In this document: positions 54,758 through 64,000 of the stretch, piece after piece
Layout: the number at the start of each line of letters is the position of its first letter
How positions within the stretch are numbered: the stretch's first letter is position 1
Assembly (NCBI GenBank): GCA_002793195.1
Contig: PFPT01000017.1
Location: forward strand, 1-64,000
Reading direction: 5' to 3'
DNA length: 64,000 bases
Source of the DNA: Gammaproteobacteria bacterium CG_4_10_14_0_2_um_filter_38_22
GTDB lineage: Bacteria; Pseudomonadota; Gammaproteobacteria; Coxiellales; Coxiellaceae
Program-made: the position numbers and the translations under genes
The notes under the pieces: model-generated
Database searches by the model: none
What the model saw: the letters and a program-made list of their open reading frames with translations, nothing else
What the model was told of the DNA's origin: nothing

Positions 54758-55950
54758 ATCACACTCATTTCCTTTGCAATCTTCTCAAACGCTGCGATCG
54801 CTGTATCAAGTTGTTCTGTCGTATGTGCCGCTGACATTTGCACGCGAATACGCGCCTTATTCATTGGCACAACGGGATATGAGAATCCAACAACATAAAC
54901 ACTTTCTTCCAATAACTTATCTGCCATTTCTGCTGCAATTTTCGCGTCACCTAACATCACTGGAATAATAGGATGTTCACCCGGCACTAATTCAAAACCC
55001 AGTTGGCTCATTTTTTCTCTAAAATAAGTACTGTTTTCTTTAAGACGATTTCGTAATTTTTTTCCTGGCTCATGTTGCAACATTTCTAATACGGTAATAG
55101 AAGTTGCCACAATCATGGGCGCCAACGTATTTGAAAATAAATAAGGGCGAGAACGATTACGCAACCAATCAACAACAACACCACGCGCCGCAACATAACC
55201 CCCTGACGCACCGCCCAATGCCTTTCCTAATGTACCCGTAATAATATCAATACGATCTTCCACGCCACAAAATTCAGGTGTGCCTCGACCATTTTCACCC
55301 ATAAATCCAACTGCATGTGAATCATCAACCATAACCAATGCATTGTATTTATCAGCTAAATCACAAATGGATTTTAAATCTGCAATAATACCATCCATTG
55401 AAAAAACGCCGTCTGTTGCAATTAATTTATAACGCGCCCCGGCTTCATCCGCAGCTACTAGCTGCGCTTCGAGATCTTTCATATCATTATTTTTATAACG
55501 AAATCGTTTTGCTTTACATAAACGAATACCATCAATAATACTTGCGTGATTGAGTTCATCAGAAATAACGGCATCTGCTTCTGATAACAACGTTTCAAAC
55601 AATCCACCATTTGCGTCAAAACATGATGAATACAAAATAGCATCATCCATTTTCAAAAATTCGCTGATCGATTTTTCCAATTGCTTATGAATTGTTTGCG
55701 TACCGCAAATAAAGCGAACGGAAGCCATTCCAAAACCATATTCTTTCAATGCATTTTGCGCAGTTTCAATCAAGGTTGGATGATCTGCTAATCCTAAATA
55801 ATTATTCGCACAAAAATTTAAAACATGATTGCGCGGTGACACTGTAATTTCTGCGTCTTGCGGGGATACAATAAAACGTTCTTTTTTATAAAGCCCTTGT
55901 TGTTTTAATTCTGAGATTTGTTTTTCGAGCTGAGAATAAAGAGGATGCAT
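54754..55950 (-). CDS. kbl: 2-amino-3-ketobutyrate CoA ligase (glycine C-acetyltransferase)
   Basis: 398 residues, PLP-dependent. Cleaves 2-amino-3-ketobutyrate with CoA into glycine and acetyl-CoA, completing threonine breakdown with Tdh. [14 protein letters not shown] near residue 50, [21 protein letters not shown], and the PLP lysine in [15 protein letters not shown]. Full length (E. coli 398). First gene of the kbl-tdh operon, about 25 bp after the RNase P RNA. Confidence 0.97.
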   Translation of the reverse strand: MHPLYSQLEKQISELKQQGLYKKERFIVSPQDAEITVSPRNHVLNFCANNYLGLADHPTLIETAQNALKEYGFGMASVRFICGTQTIHKQLEKSISEFLKMDDAILYSSCFDANGGLFETLLSEADAVISDELNHASIIDGIRLCKAKRFRYKNNDMKDLEAQLVAADEAGARYKLIATDGVFSMDGIIADLKSICDLADKYNALVMVDDSHAVGFMGENGRGTPEFCGVEDRIDIITGTLGKALGGASGGYVAARGVVVDWLRNRSRPYLFSNTLAPMIVATSITVLEMLQHEPGKKLRNRLKENSTYFREKMSQLGFELVPGEHPIIPVMLGDAKIAAEMADKLLEESVYVVGFSYPVVPMNKARIRVQMSAAHTTEQLDTAIAAFEKIAKEMSVI

Positions 55951-55971
55951 ATAATTTCCTTGTGATAAAAG

Positions 55972-56312
55972 TTGAGTCAGCCGATAAGCCGGGTTTTGTC
56001 ATGAGCAATCATCTGTCTAGGATGAATGTCGCCATTCACCTCAAGCAACCTACCCTGATTCGATGCGAACAGCATCATGGAATCTGTATTTGGTCTTGCT
56101 TCCAGCGGGGTTTACCCTGCCATGATTATTACTAATCACGCGGTGCGCTCTTACCGCACCTTTTCACCCTTACTGTTTTACAACAGCGGTATATTTTCTG
56201 TGGCACTTTCCGTCAACTCACGTTGCCCAGATGTTATCTGGCGCTGCGTTCTATGAAGCCCGGACTTTCCTCTGTACAGAAAACCGTACAGCGACTGCCT
56301 GGCTGACTCGTC
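55972..56312 (-). ncRNA. rnpB: RNase P RNA (type A)
   Basis: On the minus strand the gene opens with GACGAGTCAGCCAGGCAGTCGC and contains the universally conserved GAGGAAAGTCCGGGCTTC at about 56253-56270. Later it has the conserved ACAGAA and CGGCTTAT elements, ending near 55972 in CCCGGCTTATCGGCTGACTC, complementary to the 5' end. Length of about 340 nt fits type A. Ribozyme that matures tRNA 5' ends. Ends are approximate. Confidence 0.95.
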
Positions 56313-56316
56313 CGGG

Positions 56317-56345
56317 ATTATAAGCTACTTCAACAAAAACAAACA
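56317..56345 (-). promoter_or_regulatory. Candidate rnpB promoter
   Basis: A perfect TATAAT lies at 56317-56322 (minus strand), about 6 nt before the expected RNA 5' end. The -35 region, 17 bp upstream, reads TGTTTG at 56340-56345, which is weak. Position relative to the RNA supports it. Confidence 0.5.
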
Positions 56346-56356
56346 GACTATTGCTG

Positions 56357-58489
56357 TCAGTGTGATGCACTGGGTTGAGTCAGTTGGTCTAAAATAGAAG
56401 CAGGAATCACCAACGGCTCAGCATTTTTTTCCCCTGCCTCATCAATTTCACACATCGTTCCGGAATTCAAATCTAATGCATATAGCTTTTCTTCATAGAC
56501 AATAATTTTATGAAAATCGGTTGAGACAATATCAGAAAAATCATAGTCGCTGCCTTCCACAAACACATCAAGCTCAGCAAGCGCATCATCAGGGGCAACG
56601 CATGAGCTCGCAAACAAAGCGTTTTGATTTAAAGCAGACGTTACACCATTAGACGCAACATCAGATTTAACTTCAGCATTAAGATTAACCTCAACCCAAT
56701 CATCAATCACTTCTCTGCATTGCAATTGATTCATTTTAATTGCTTCAATACATGAGCGTGCTATTTTTAAGGGTTCATGCTCTTGAATCAAAAAATTTAA
56801 CTGCTTTTTAAATTTTTCAGATACTGAAAAATCCGTTTTCATCTGCTCTATTATCAATTTTGCAGAAAGTTCCGTAACACATTGCTTAACCAAATTTTCA
56901 ATATATTCTGATACCAAAGACACCAGACACATATCTTTAGATGAAAAAGACCAAGCCAGAATATTTAAAAAAGTATGCGCATCATCAACTAAATTTATTT
57001 TATCTAAAAATACATTTATTTCAGATTGCGGCACCAAAACTTGTGAAGAAAAAAAACCTGAAAAAAAACTTTGCGTTGATTTAATCGCTGTTGATGTTAC
57101 TTCCATCAAACCCTCTCGTTTACTTTTCCACTGACGGTACGTTTGACTAAAAATAATTTTAGCGACTCTAATATTAGGAAAATAGTTGGGAACTGTCGCA
57201 TCCTGCTGATCTAACCACAAAAAGAATAAATTGCTCGTTTTATCTACATTGCTTTGCATTGCACCTGGAGACACACAAACAAATGATGAAACATGACACT
57301 GATCCAGAGAAAAATCACGCTCGAATTGATAGGTCAACTTATGTAACCGGTCACAAAATCTATTAAATAACTCTGTTTGTGCTGCATTGCCAAAAAAAGG
57401 CAACGTTTCAACACCCCTTAAAATATTTTTTAACTGTAATGCAAACCATTTTATTTTTTCTTTCGGCAACGCCTCCGACTCAGAATAAACTTTACATAAA
57501 TCCAACAAAACAGATTGCAGTGCAACACAGGGCGTATAAAAAGATATCGCTTGTGCTGAGTGGTCAGTTGATGGTATTTCCAAAACAGATTGATCAATTA
57601 ACGCAGACAAACAAGCCAAACATGCTTTCATATTTTCTTCAGCTAAACCCAATGAAAACAACTCCAAATTAAACTGAACATGACTTTTTATCGCACTGTT
57701 TGTTAATTTTTCATACCAATCAACAAATTTTTTCGTATGAATCAATGCATGCGCTAATTCAGCTTTTCTTTTAATGATTTTTTCATAAACACACAGAAAT
57801 ATTTCAAATGGCAGTTCTTTTTTTAAAACAGTTGAAAATAACTCAGATGGCAGTGCCGCCAATTTTAAAAAAACAAAATACACTTTTTCCATAAAAAAAT
57901 GATTTTGATCCAGGTCAATTATTTTTTTTATATCAGGATGAAGATGATTCAAATCAGTTTGACATGCTGTTGTCTGATGAGACTGAACCCATTCTCTTTT
58001 GACGCGCAGCTGCACTGGTCGTGCTGGCCAACAATCTGCCCCAGTTTGACCTGCTTCCGAATAAACAAGCAAGGGAAAATCAGCAAGATGTCGTGATGTA
58101 ATTTTAAATGATTTGGATAAATCACGCTTCATTACTTCGCCATGATAACGCACATCATGTTGCCCAATTAAACTATACAAACACCAATCTATGTTCGCAC
58201 ACAAAACACGGTCGCGCGTAACAACAACTTGTCTTTTCCCGCAATCATTCACTTCAAAAAAATAAAATAAGGCCAACATTTCTGGGAACCCATTTTTAAC
58301 CAAAAAATTTATTTTTTCAGAAGACAATTCGCCAGAAAAAAACTCATCTGTTAGACTAACATCAGACTCAGTAGCAATACATGATGGTGCAATTAGCTTA
58401 ATCAATTCAAAAACGGCTGTGCGCACAGCTAAAACATGCGCTAATGAAACGGCACTTTCTTCAGAAAATGAATCAGCAGACCTAGACAT
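56357..58489 (-). CDS. Orphan protein, degenerate paralogue of the neighbouring kinase-like protein
   Basis: 710 residues, no membrane segment or signal peptide. Residues about 58-145 align by eye with the kinase-like domain of the upstream neighbour (58594-60129): NFLVKNGFPEMLALFYFFE against SLVDAGIAEILAMSYFFE, and SFKITSRHLADFPLLV against TFDITARDLSQFPKLV. The catalytic positions are lost: DLHKKN is NDCGKR here, and DFD is replaced by NIDW. The N-lobe is much shorter. The remaining C-terminal 450 residues are helical and unrecognised. I infer a pseudo-enzyme after duplication. It is downstream of the paralogue on the same strand. Confidence 0.75.
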   Translation of the reverse strand: MSRSADSFSEESAVSLAHVLAVRTAVFELIKLIAPSCIATESDVSLTDEFFSGELSSEKINFLVKNGFPEMLALFYFFEVNDCGKRQVVVTRDRVLCANIDWCLYSLIGQHDVRYHGEVMKRDLSKSFKITSRHLADFPLLVYSEAGQTGADCWPARPVQLRVKREWVQSHQTTACQTDLNHLHPDIKKIIDLDQNHFFMEKVYFVFLKLAALPSELFSTVLKKELPFEIFLCVYEKIIKRKAELAHALIHTKKFVDWYEKLTNSAIKSHVQFNLELFSLGLAEENMKACLACLSALIDQSVLEIPSTDHSAQAISFYTPCVALQSVLLDLCKVYSESEALPKEKIKWFALQLKNILRGVETLPFFGNAAQTELFNRFCDRLHKLTYQFERDFSLDQCHVSSFVCVSPGAMQSNVDKTSNLFFLWLDQQDATVPNYFPNIRVAKIIFSQTYRQWKSKREGLMEVTSTAIKSTQSFFSGFFSSQVLVPQSEINVFLDKINLVDDAHTFLNILAWSFSSKDMCLVSLVSEYIENLVKQCVTELSAKLIIEQMKTDFSVSEKFKKQLNFLIQEHEPLKIARSCIEAIKMNQLQCREVIDDWVEVNLNAEVKSDVASNGVTSALNQNALFASSCVAPDDALAELDVFVEGSDYDFSDIVSTDFHKIIVYEEKLYALDLNSGTMCEIDEAGEKNAEPLVIPASILDQLTQPSASH

Positions 58490-58579
58490 TCCTCACCTCT
58501 TGAATGATTCAAGAATCAAAGAACTCCCTTCATACTTTCAGTTAATCCTATTTAAATACTTGCCGTCAATCTTCTTCGT

Positions 58580-58606
58580 AAAAAACCTTGCTTCTAAGAA
58601 GCGGGT
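58580..58606 (-). terminator. Terminator overlapping the stop of the kinase-like gene
   Basis: On the minus strand AAACCCGCTTCTTAGAAGCAAGG forms a hairpin (core GCTTC/GAAGC with flanking G-U pairs) followed by six T residues (A-run 58580-58585). The TAG stop at 58594-58596 lies in its loop, so translation reaching the end would disrupt the hairpin. Confidence 0.65.
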
Positions 58607-60129
58607 TTTGAAAATGACCCCTCTAAAAAATTATTTGATGAGCAATGACTCACCTCTTCCCAACCATCATTTGATCTACTGTCTGGCTGCATAGCATCAA
58701 TCAATGCGGCAACTAATTTAGACATATCCGTTTCTGCTATCTTTTTTCTCTCAAGCAACGGTATCAATTTTGCAATAAACACTTTGCTTATGTTCTTCTG
58801 CTCTTCTGATTCATGCGAAAATAATTGACTCATTACTTGAAGAAACGCATTGGTTGTTTTTGCTGCTGATAAATCACTTGCCGCTTTTTTCATTTGATCA
58901 GAAGCAATGCCAGACCCATAAGATAACCAGGATAAATAACCAGCTGATTGAGCAGTGTGAGCAGCCACAATTGACTCCAAAAGACGAACAGCAATGCTTC
59001 TATGTTCATCCTTGTTGAGCCACACAATTAAATCATGAGCCAACTCATCTACTTCAGAAACAGGCACGCCAAAAATTTTCTCCATATCTAAGCACAGCTC
59101 ATCATAATTTTTTCTTATCAAATCCAAGTCAACTCTTAACTCGCTGTATTTGTCTTTGAGTGATGCATTATACTGAGCAATATCATGAATTATTTTTTCA
59201 AAAACCACTTTATGCGACGCTTGCCAAAAAGAGCGGAATTTAAGCGTTTTAATTAATTCTATTTTGAGTTTTTGTTTTCGCGCAATAAAATGATCTTGAA
59301 ATGTTGCTTGATTATTACCTTGAGGTATAAAAGCCGCTATCGTTTTTTTAAATGATGCTTCTGGCATTAAAATAATTTTTAAAAACGTCTGATAACTTCG
59401 TTTAAAAAAATCAGCATGATGACTCAACGCTAAAAATACACTAACTTCATGAGATGAATAAGCATGAGGGCTAGTATTAACGCGATACTTTGTTGGAAAG
59501 TAATGTGGGTCAGCATCAACTAACTTTGGAAATTGGCTTAAGTCTCTTGCGGTAATGTCAAACGTTTTTTCTGGTGTTGCTGATCTGAAAGTATAACTGC
59601 GCGGACCACGCAAATCAGAGCGACTGACCATCACGTACGCACTCATATCAAAATCCACACGCACAAGTTTTTTACTATTTCCTGAAAATCCAATATTTTT
59701 TTTATGCAAATCATCTTCTTCAAAAAAATAAGACATGGCTAAAATTTCAGCGATACCCGCATCGACTAAGCTATCCAGCACATCTTCAGTAAATGTGGTT
59801 GTGTTCAAATAAGATTCGAGATCATAAAAACTGGGAAATAATTTAGAAACACTCGCAGACGACTCAAGTGATTCTGCTTTATAAATTGCTCTGACTTTAG
59901 GAATGCGATCTGGCTCAATCAAGGCATAAAGACCGGCCATCGCAGCTTCAATTTCAGCTATAGCAGGAGAAACAGATGAGCCGATCTCTTTGAGCAACCA
60001 TTTACAGGCAACACCTTGATCTTCTTTGCGCAATTTAAAACAAAAAAATGTGCTATGTCCGGAAGATACTGTGCTCTCTTCTCTGTTAACGCTAAAGGAT
60101 TCAAATCGCTTTGCAAACAAGGGACGCAT
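58594..60129 (-). CDS. Divergent kinase-like protein, effector candidate
   Basis: 511 residues. Read as a kinase-like fold: ACKWLLKEI (41-49) could supply the ATP lysine, AIAEIEAAMAGLYALI (56-71) the alpha-C glutamate, DDLHKKN (139-145) the catalytic loop in the D-x-H-x-x-N form, and VRVDFD (156-161) the metal-binding DFD. This order resembles atypical kinases such as aminoglycoside- and HipA/PI-kinase-like families and some Legionella secreted kinases, not classical Ser/Thr kinases. The C-terminal 300 residues are helical. No signal peptide. It and its degenerate paralogue separate rnpB from rsmI. Assignment is by motif only. Confidence 0.7.
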   Translation of the reverse strand: MRPLFAKRFESFSVNREESTVSSGHSTFFCFKLRKEDQGVACKWLLKEIGSSVSPAIAEIEAAMAGLYALIEPDRIPKVRAIYKAESLESSASVSKLFPSFYDLESYLNTTTFTEDVLDSLVDAGIAEILAMSYFFEEDDLHKKNIGFSGNSKKLVRVDFDMSAYVMVSRSDLRGPRSYTFRSATPEKTFDITARDLSQFPKLVDADPHYFPTKYRVNTSPHAYSSHEVSVFLALSHHADFFKRSYQTFLKIILMPEASFKKTIAAFIPQGNNQATFQDHFIARKQKLKIELIKTLKFRSFWQASHKVVFEKIIHDIAQYNASLKDKYSELRVDLDLIRKNYDELCLDMEKIFGVPVSEVDELAHDLIVWLNKDEHRSIAVRLLESIVAAHTAQSAGYLSWLSYGSGIASDQMKKAASDLSAAKTTNAFLQVMSQLFSHESEEQKNISKVFIAKLIPLLERKKIAETDMSKLVAALIDAMQPDSRSNDGWEEVSHCSSNNFLEGSFSKPAS

Positions 60130-60204
60130 ATTAACACCCTCTCATACGTTTTCATTATCCAATCGAAAAGAATAAAGGGAACTCCCACTTCAGTTAATCG
60201 CACT

Positions 60205-61059
60205 TTAACTTCCATTGTCAATTGGTTTGAGCTGCAATGCTTTTGCATAGACCAACTTACGATGCTCGCCTGAAATTTTACATGCCAAACTAACTGCTTG
60301 TTTTACTGATAACTCTGATAACAAATGGACTAATAATGCATTCAACGCCTCTGTTGTGTTTTTTTCTTCCTGTACAGCAGCGCCAGAAACCACAATCACA
60401 AACTCACCTTTTTTTTGCTCTGCATTTTCTTCAATCCATTTACATAAATTTGCTATTGTATCTTGTTTTATCGTCTCAAAAGACTTAGTTAACTCACGCG
60501 CAATAGTTACAATACGATCAGCACCCCATGCTTTTTTCATCAGCGGCAGTGTTTTTGCCACACGATGCACAGATTCATAAAAAACAAGGGTGCGTGTTTC
60601 ATTTTTTAATTTTTCTAATTGTGATTCGAGCGCACTAGATTTAGATGGCAAAAACCCTTCAAAAATAAATCGATCTGTAGGTGCGCCTGATGCAATTAAT
60701 GCAGCAATAGCAGCACATGCACCTGGAATTGGAATCACTTTAAAATGATGTTGACGCACAGCGCGCACCAATCGAAACCCAGGATCGCTAATTAACGGCG
60801 TTCCCGCATCCGAAATTAACGCCACTGACTTACCACTTCCCAACAATATAAGAATTTTCTCTATACGCGCATCTTCATTGTGATCATGCAAAGAAAAACT
60901 AGGGGTATGAATATCATAATGCGACAACAATCGCTGACTATGACGCGTGTCTTCTGCTGCAATCACATTCACTGATTTTAAAATTTCAATTGCACGCATG
61001 GTCATATCAGATAAGTTGCCAATGGGTGTTGCGACGAGATACAAGCTAGATGAGGACAA
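60205..61059 (-). CDS. rsmI: 16S rRNA (cytidine1402-2'-O)-methyltransferase RsmI
   Basis: 284 residues. SLYLVATPIGNLSDMTMRAIEIL opens the SAM-dependent tetrapyrrole-methylase fold, with AAEDTRHSQRLL and LISDAGTPLISDPGF as further signatures and RELTKSFE in the second half. Methylates the ribose of C1402, the nucleotide whose base is methylated by RsmH (49209). Divergent from lpoA, with about 50 bp between, as in E. coli. Confidence 0.97.
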   Translation of the reverse strand: MSSSSLYLVATPIGNLSDMTMRAIEILKSVNVIAAEDTRHSQRLLSHYDIHTPSFSLHDHNEDARIEKILILLGSGKSVALISDAGTPLISDPGFRLVRAVRQHHFKVIPIPGACAAIAALIASGAPTDRFIFEGFLPSKSSALESQLEKLKNETRTLVFYESVHRVAKTLPLMKKAWGADRIVTIARELTKSFETIKQDTIANLCKWIEENAEQKKGEFVIVVSGAAVQEEKNTTEALNALLVHLLSELSVKQAVSLACKISGEHRKLVYAKALQLKPIDNGS

Positions 61060-61110
61060 AATAAAATCCTATATTGTTGTTAGTAAGCGGGTACGTTACA
61101 CTCTTCAACT

Positions 61111-62322
61111 ATGAAACGAATCATTATTATCACACAATTTTTAATTGTTTCCGCCATTTTTTTATTAAGCGGCTGCAGCCACTCACCTTCTATGCGGGAA
61201 GTGCCGCAATTTGGCTCAAACACAGCAGTATGGCAGCCAACAGATAATACATCACAACGACCACAACACATCGCATTATTATTACCCCTTTCAGGAACCT
61301 ACGCCCCTTACGCTCATGCAATTCGCAATGGATTTTTTACAGCCTACTATGAAGCAAAAAACACCCTTGGTTACTCACCCACAATCACCGTTCTCAATAC
61401 CAATGGAAAAAATATCAAGCAGGTTTATCAATCTGCAATAACACAAGGCGCTACTTTTATTGTTGGACCGTTGAATAAGTCAAATGTAGCCACATTAGCA
61501 ACCGATACACAAGCTACGGTTCCTATTTTGGCACTCAACACAACGCCAACTAATATGACTATTAATAATAGCGCACTATATGAGTTTGGATTATCACCCA
61601 CTGATGAGGCACAACAAGCAGCAGTCAAAGCACGACAAGATCATCATCGCCATGTCATTATTATCGCGCCGAATTCGGCATGGGGTCATCGCCTTGTCAA
61701 TGCTTTTTCAACACAATGGCAACACGATGGCGGTAGCATTGTGGCAACACAATATTACGGCAACATAGCATCGCTCTCGAAAAATATCGCGAACGTATTA
61801 CAAATTACAAATGATTACAAAAATGAACATAAGCTCAAAAAATTATTTCGCGAAAAAATGAGATATATTCCGCAACGCAGACAAGATTTTGACAGCATTT
61901 TTTTAGTGGCCAACCCGGCAATGGCACAACAAATACAGCCATTACTGCGTTTTTATTTTGTGTATGACATTCCGATTTATGCCACTTCTGCAGTATATGC
62001 AACACATGATCGTGATTTAGATGGCATTCAGTTTTGCGATATGCCCTGGATTTTAGCACCAAACCATCTGCCCAGCTCGCTCCAAACCATTCAGCAACGC
62101 ATTCAAATGCTATGGCCAAATCGTTACGCCCATTACGCAAAATTTTATGCCATGGGTGTTGATGCCTTTCATCTTGCTTCACAACTCACTTACATGCAGT
62201 CACATCCGCAATCTGGCATGCCCGCTGCAACAGGTACTTTGTACTTAACACCCCAACATTATTTTTATCGTCAATTGGCTTGGGCAAAAATGACGAATGG
62301 TCAACCGCAGCTTATTCAATAA
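61111..62322 (+). CDS. lpoA: LpoA-like outer-membrane lipoprotein (penicillin-binding protein activator), short form
   Basis: 403 residues. Lipoprotein signal with lipobox LLSGC (Cys22). The rest is one periplasmic-binding-protein-like domain: HIALLLPLSGTYAPYAHAIRNGF, FIVGPLNKSNVATLA and DSIFLVANPAMAQQIQPLL are typical of the LpoA C-domain. The long N-terminal TPR-like domain of E. coli LpoA (678 residues in total) is absent. In enterobacteria LpoA activates PBP1A; whether this short form does is unknown. Context lpoA-yraN-diaA-dolP supports the name. Confidence 0.88.
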   Translation: MKRIIIITQFLIVSAIFLLSGCSHSPSMREVPQFGSNTAVWQPTDNTSQRPQHIALLLPLSGTYAPYAHAIRNGFFTAYYEAKNTLGYSPTITVLNTNGKNIKQVYQSAITQGATFIVGPLNKSNVATLATDTQATVPILALNTTPTNMTINNSALYEFGLSPTDEAQQAAVKARQDHHRHVIIIAPNSAWGHRLVNAFSTQWQHDGGSIVATQYYGNIASLSKNIANVLQITNDYKNEHKLKKLFREKMRYIPQRRQDFDSIFLVANPAMAQQIQPLLRFYFVYDIPIYATSAVYATHDRDLDGIQFCDMPWILAPNHLPSSLQTIQQRIQMLWPNRYAHYAKFYAMGVDAFHLASQLTYMQSHPQSGMPAATGTLYLTPQHYFYRQLAWAKMTNGQPQLIQ

Positions 62323-62713
62323 AAATTCGACCGCCATTGGCAAACTAGCGGAGAAAGATGCGCAGCATTTTTTAGAACAACACGGATTAACGTTGCTTGA
62401 AAAAAATTTTATTACCTATAACTCAAATGGCAAAAAAACAGGTGAAATTGATCTCATCATGCAAGATGGCCTGTGTTTGGTTTTTACCGAAGTCAAAGCA
62501 CGGAGCAACACAGCATACGGAAACACATTAGAGACAATCTCAAAACAAAAACAAAATCGCCTGATTCAAGCAGCAACACAATATCTCATTCAAAAAAACA
62601 TGTACAATTCAGCCTATTGTCGTTTTGATGTAATCGGCATTGCTTGGAATCAACAAAATATACAAACTGAGCAGATTATGTGGATAAAAAATGCGTTTGA
62701 AGTACAATACTGA
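62297..62713 (+). CDS. yraN: UPF0102 family protein YraN
   Basis: 138 residues. Restriction-endonuclease-like fold: GKLAEKDAQHFLEQHGLTLLEKNF, GEIDLIMQDG with the Glu-x-Asp of the nuclease core, and FTEVKARSNTAYG with the E-x-K. Molecular function is not established. The ATG at 62297 lies within lpoA (26-bp overlap), indicating coupling. Confidence 0.92.
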   Translation: MVNRSLFNKNSTAIGKLAEKDAQHFLEQHGLTLLEKNFITYNSNGKKTGEIDLIMQDGLCLVFTEVKARSNTAYGNTLETISKQKQNRLIQAATQYLIQKNMYNSAYCRFDVIGIAWNQQNIQTEQIMWIKNAFEVQY

Positions 62714-63325
<612 letters not shown>

Positions 63326-63340
63326 TCCGGGAGATTTTAG

Positions 63341-63940
63341 ATGAAGCTGCATACTCTTTTTTCACGCCGCAGTCATAAACTAATCGGCATGCTATTTTTA
63401 ATACTCGGTTTATCCAGTTGTGTGCCAGCCGCATTGGTACTAGGCGCAACTGCTGGCGGAGCAGTGGTATATGATAAACGCAGCATGAAAACGATGGTTC
63501 AAGATCGCGATTCTGCACAGGCCGCTTCTAATTTAATTAACGCATCATCTGATTTACAACAAGGCACGCACATTTCAGTTGCTACCTTCAATCACATCAT
63601 GTTGCTTGTTGGACAAACCACAACGGAAGAACAGCGCACAACTGCTTACCAATTGGCATCTCAAGTAAAATACGTAAGTCGAGTTTATAACGAAATAACA
63701 ATCCAAAAACCCATATCCATGTGGCAGCGCAGCAAAGATTCTTGGATCACCACTAAAGTCAAAACAGAAATGATGGCAACATCAGGATTACACTCCACTC
63801 AAGTCAAAGTTGTCACTGAAAATGGGGTTGTTTATTTAATGGGGATGTTAACGCCACAACAATCTGAACTGGCAACAAATGTTGCACGTCGTATTGACGG
63901 TGTTCGTGAAGTGGTAAAAGTATTCCAAAATCAACAATAA
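63341..63940 (+). CDS. dolP: Dual BON-domain outer-membrane lipoprotein DolP (YraP)
   Basis: 199 residues. Lipobox LSSC (Cys27), then two BON domains: about 50-120 (DRDSAQAASNLINASSDL, VATFNHIMLLVGQT) and 125-195 (TKVKTEMMATSGLHSTQVKV, VYLMGMLTPQQ). DolP maintains outer-membrane integrity. GGGAG lies 7 nt before the ATG. Fourth gene of the lpoA-yraN-diaA-dolP group. Confidence 0.95.
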   Translation: MKLHTLFSRRSHKLIGMLFLILGLSSCVPAALVLGATAGGAVVYDKRSMKTMVQDRDSAQAASNLINASSDLQQGTHISVATFNHIMLLVGQTTTEEQRTTAYQLASQVKYVSRVYNEITIQKPISMWQRSKDSWITTKVKTEMMATSGLHSTQVKVVTENGVVYLMGMLTPQQSELATNVARRIDGVREVVKVFQNQQ

Positions 63941-63952
63941 GCGGATCAATAG

Positions 63953-64000
63953 ATGTCGGGACATATTGCCTCACTGATTCAAATCATCTGCATCGCAGCC
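63953..64000 (+). CDS. Start of a further gene, cut by the window edge
   Basis: An ATG at 63953, 12 bp after the dolP stop, is followed by 15 open codons to the edge (MSGHIASLIQIICIAA). The upstream binding site is weak (CGGA). Too little is visible to name it. Confidence 0.3.
   Translation, partial: MSGHIASLIQIICIAA

Noticed and set aside
61835-62182. 115-codon open frame antisense to lpoA
   Set aside because: Entirely inside lpoA, which has a signal peptide and conserved domain; no start signal for the antisense frame.

Overview
The window looks like a chromosomal segment of an AT-rich gammaproteobacterium, most probably a host-associated member of the Legionellales or a close neighbour. 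That assignment is an inference. It rests on gammaproteobacterial gene orders (mraZ to lpxC/secA; pilA-pilB-pilC-pilD-coaE-zapD; rsmI / lpoA-yraN-diaA-dolP) and on several large orphan proteins with effector-like architecture: a eukaryotic-type protein kinase, a divergent kinase-like protein with a degenerate paralogue, and a 1,101-residue pentapeptide-repeat protein. No tRNA, rRNA, CRISPR array or intact insertion sequence was seen.

Region by region. 1-6492 is gene-poor accessory DNA: a possible OB-fold protein, a probably 5'-truncated LuxR-type regulator, a tiny QQGRP-rich protein, a decayed IS3-type transposase remnant, and a lysine decarboxylase plus amino-acid antiporter pair bracketed by imperfect direct repeats of about 95 bp. 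6493-11938 is a tightly overlapping operon encoding a PqqD-like protein, an HprK-like kinase, GT4 and GT2 glycosyltransferases and a nucleotidyltransferase-like protein. It meets a convergent ATP-grasp gene that overlaps its last gene by 172 bp. This is the best candidate for an undescribed modification system. 11978-18147 carries tspO-photolyase, a Ser/Thr kinase, queC, a helical-hairpin membrane protein, a Bcr/CflA-like exporter and ogt. 18328-25244 holds the type IV pilus assembly genes, coaE, queF, zapD and a coiled-coil protein. 25266-28571 encodes the pentapeptide-repeat giant.

28719-50629 is the secA-mutT pair, dciA, and a complete-looking but rearranged division and cell-wall cluster transcribed leftward (mraZ, rsmH, ftsL, ftsI, an inserted membrane protein, murE, murF, mraY, murD, ftsW, murG, murC, ftsQ, ftsA, ftsZ, lpxC). 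murB and ddl are absent from their usual place between murC and ftsQ. 50868-56313 has yajQ, a thioesterase, a GDP-mannose synthesis enzyme, a small orphan, tdh-kbl (threonine catabolism) and the RNase P RNA gene. 56357-60129 encodes two adjacent, distantly paralogous kinase-like proteins. 60205-64000 is the rsmI / lpoA-yraN-diaA-dolP neighbourhood and the start of another gene.

Together the housekeeping part covers peptidoglycan precursor synthesis and septation, Sec export, lipid A commitment, pilus biogenesis and queuosine precursor synthesis. The accessory genes sit as single insertions between these conserved blocks, which is the pattern expected when effector-like genes accumulate in an otherwise conserved genome.
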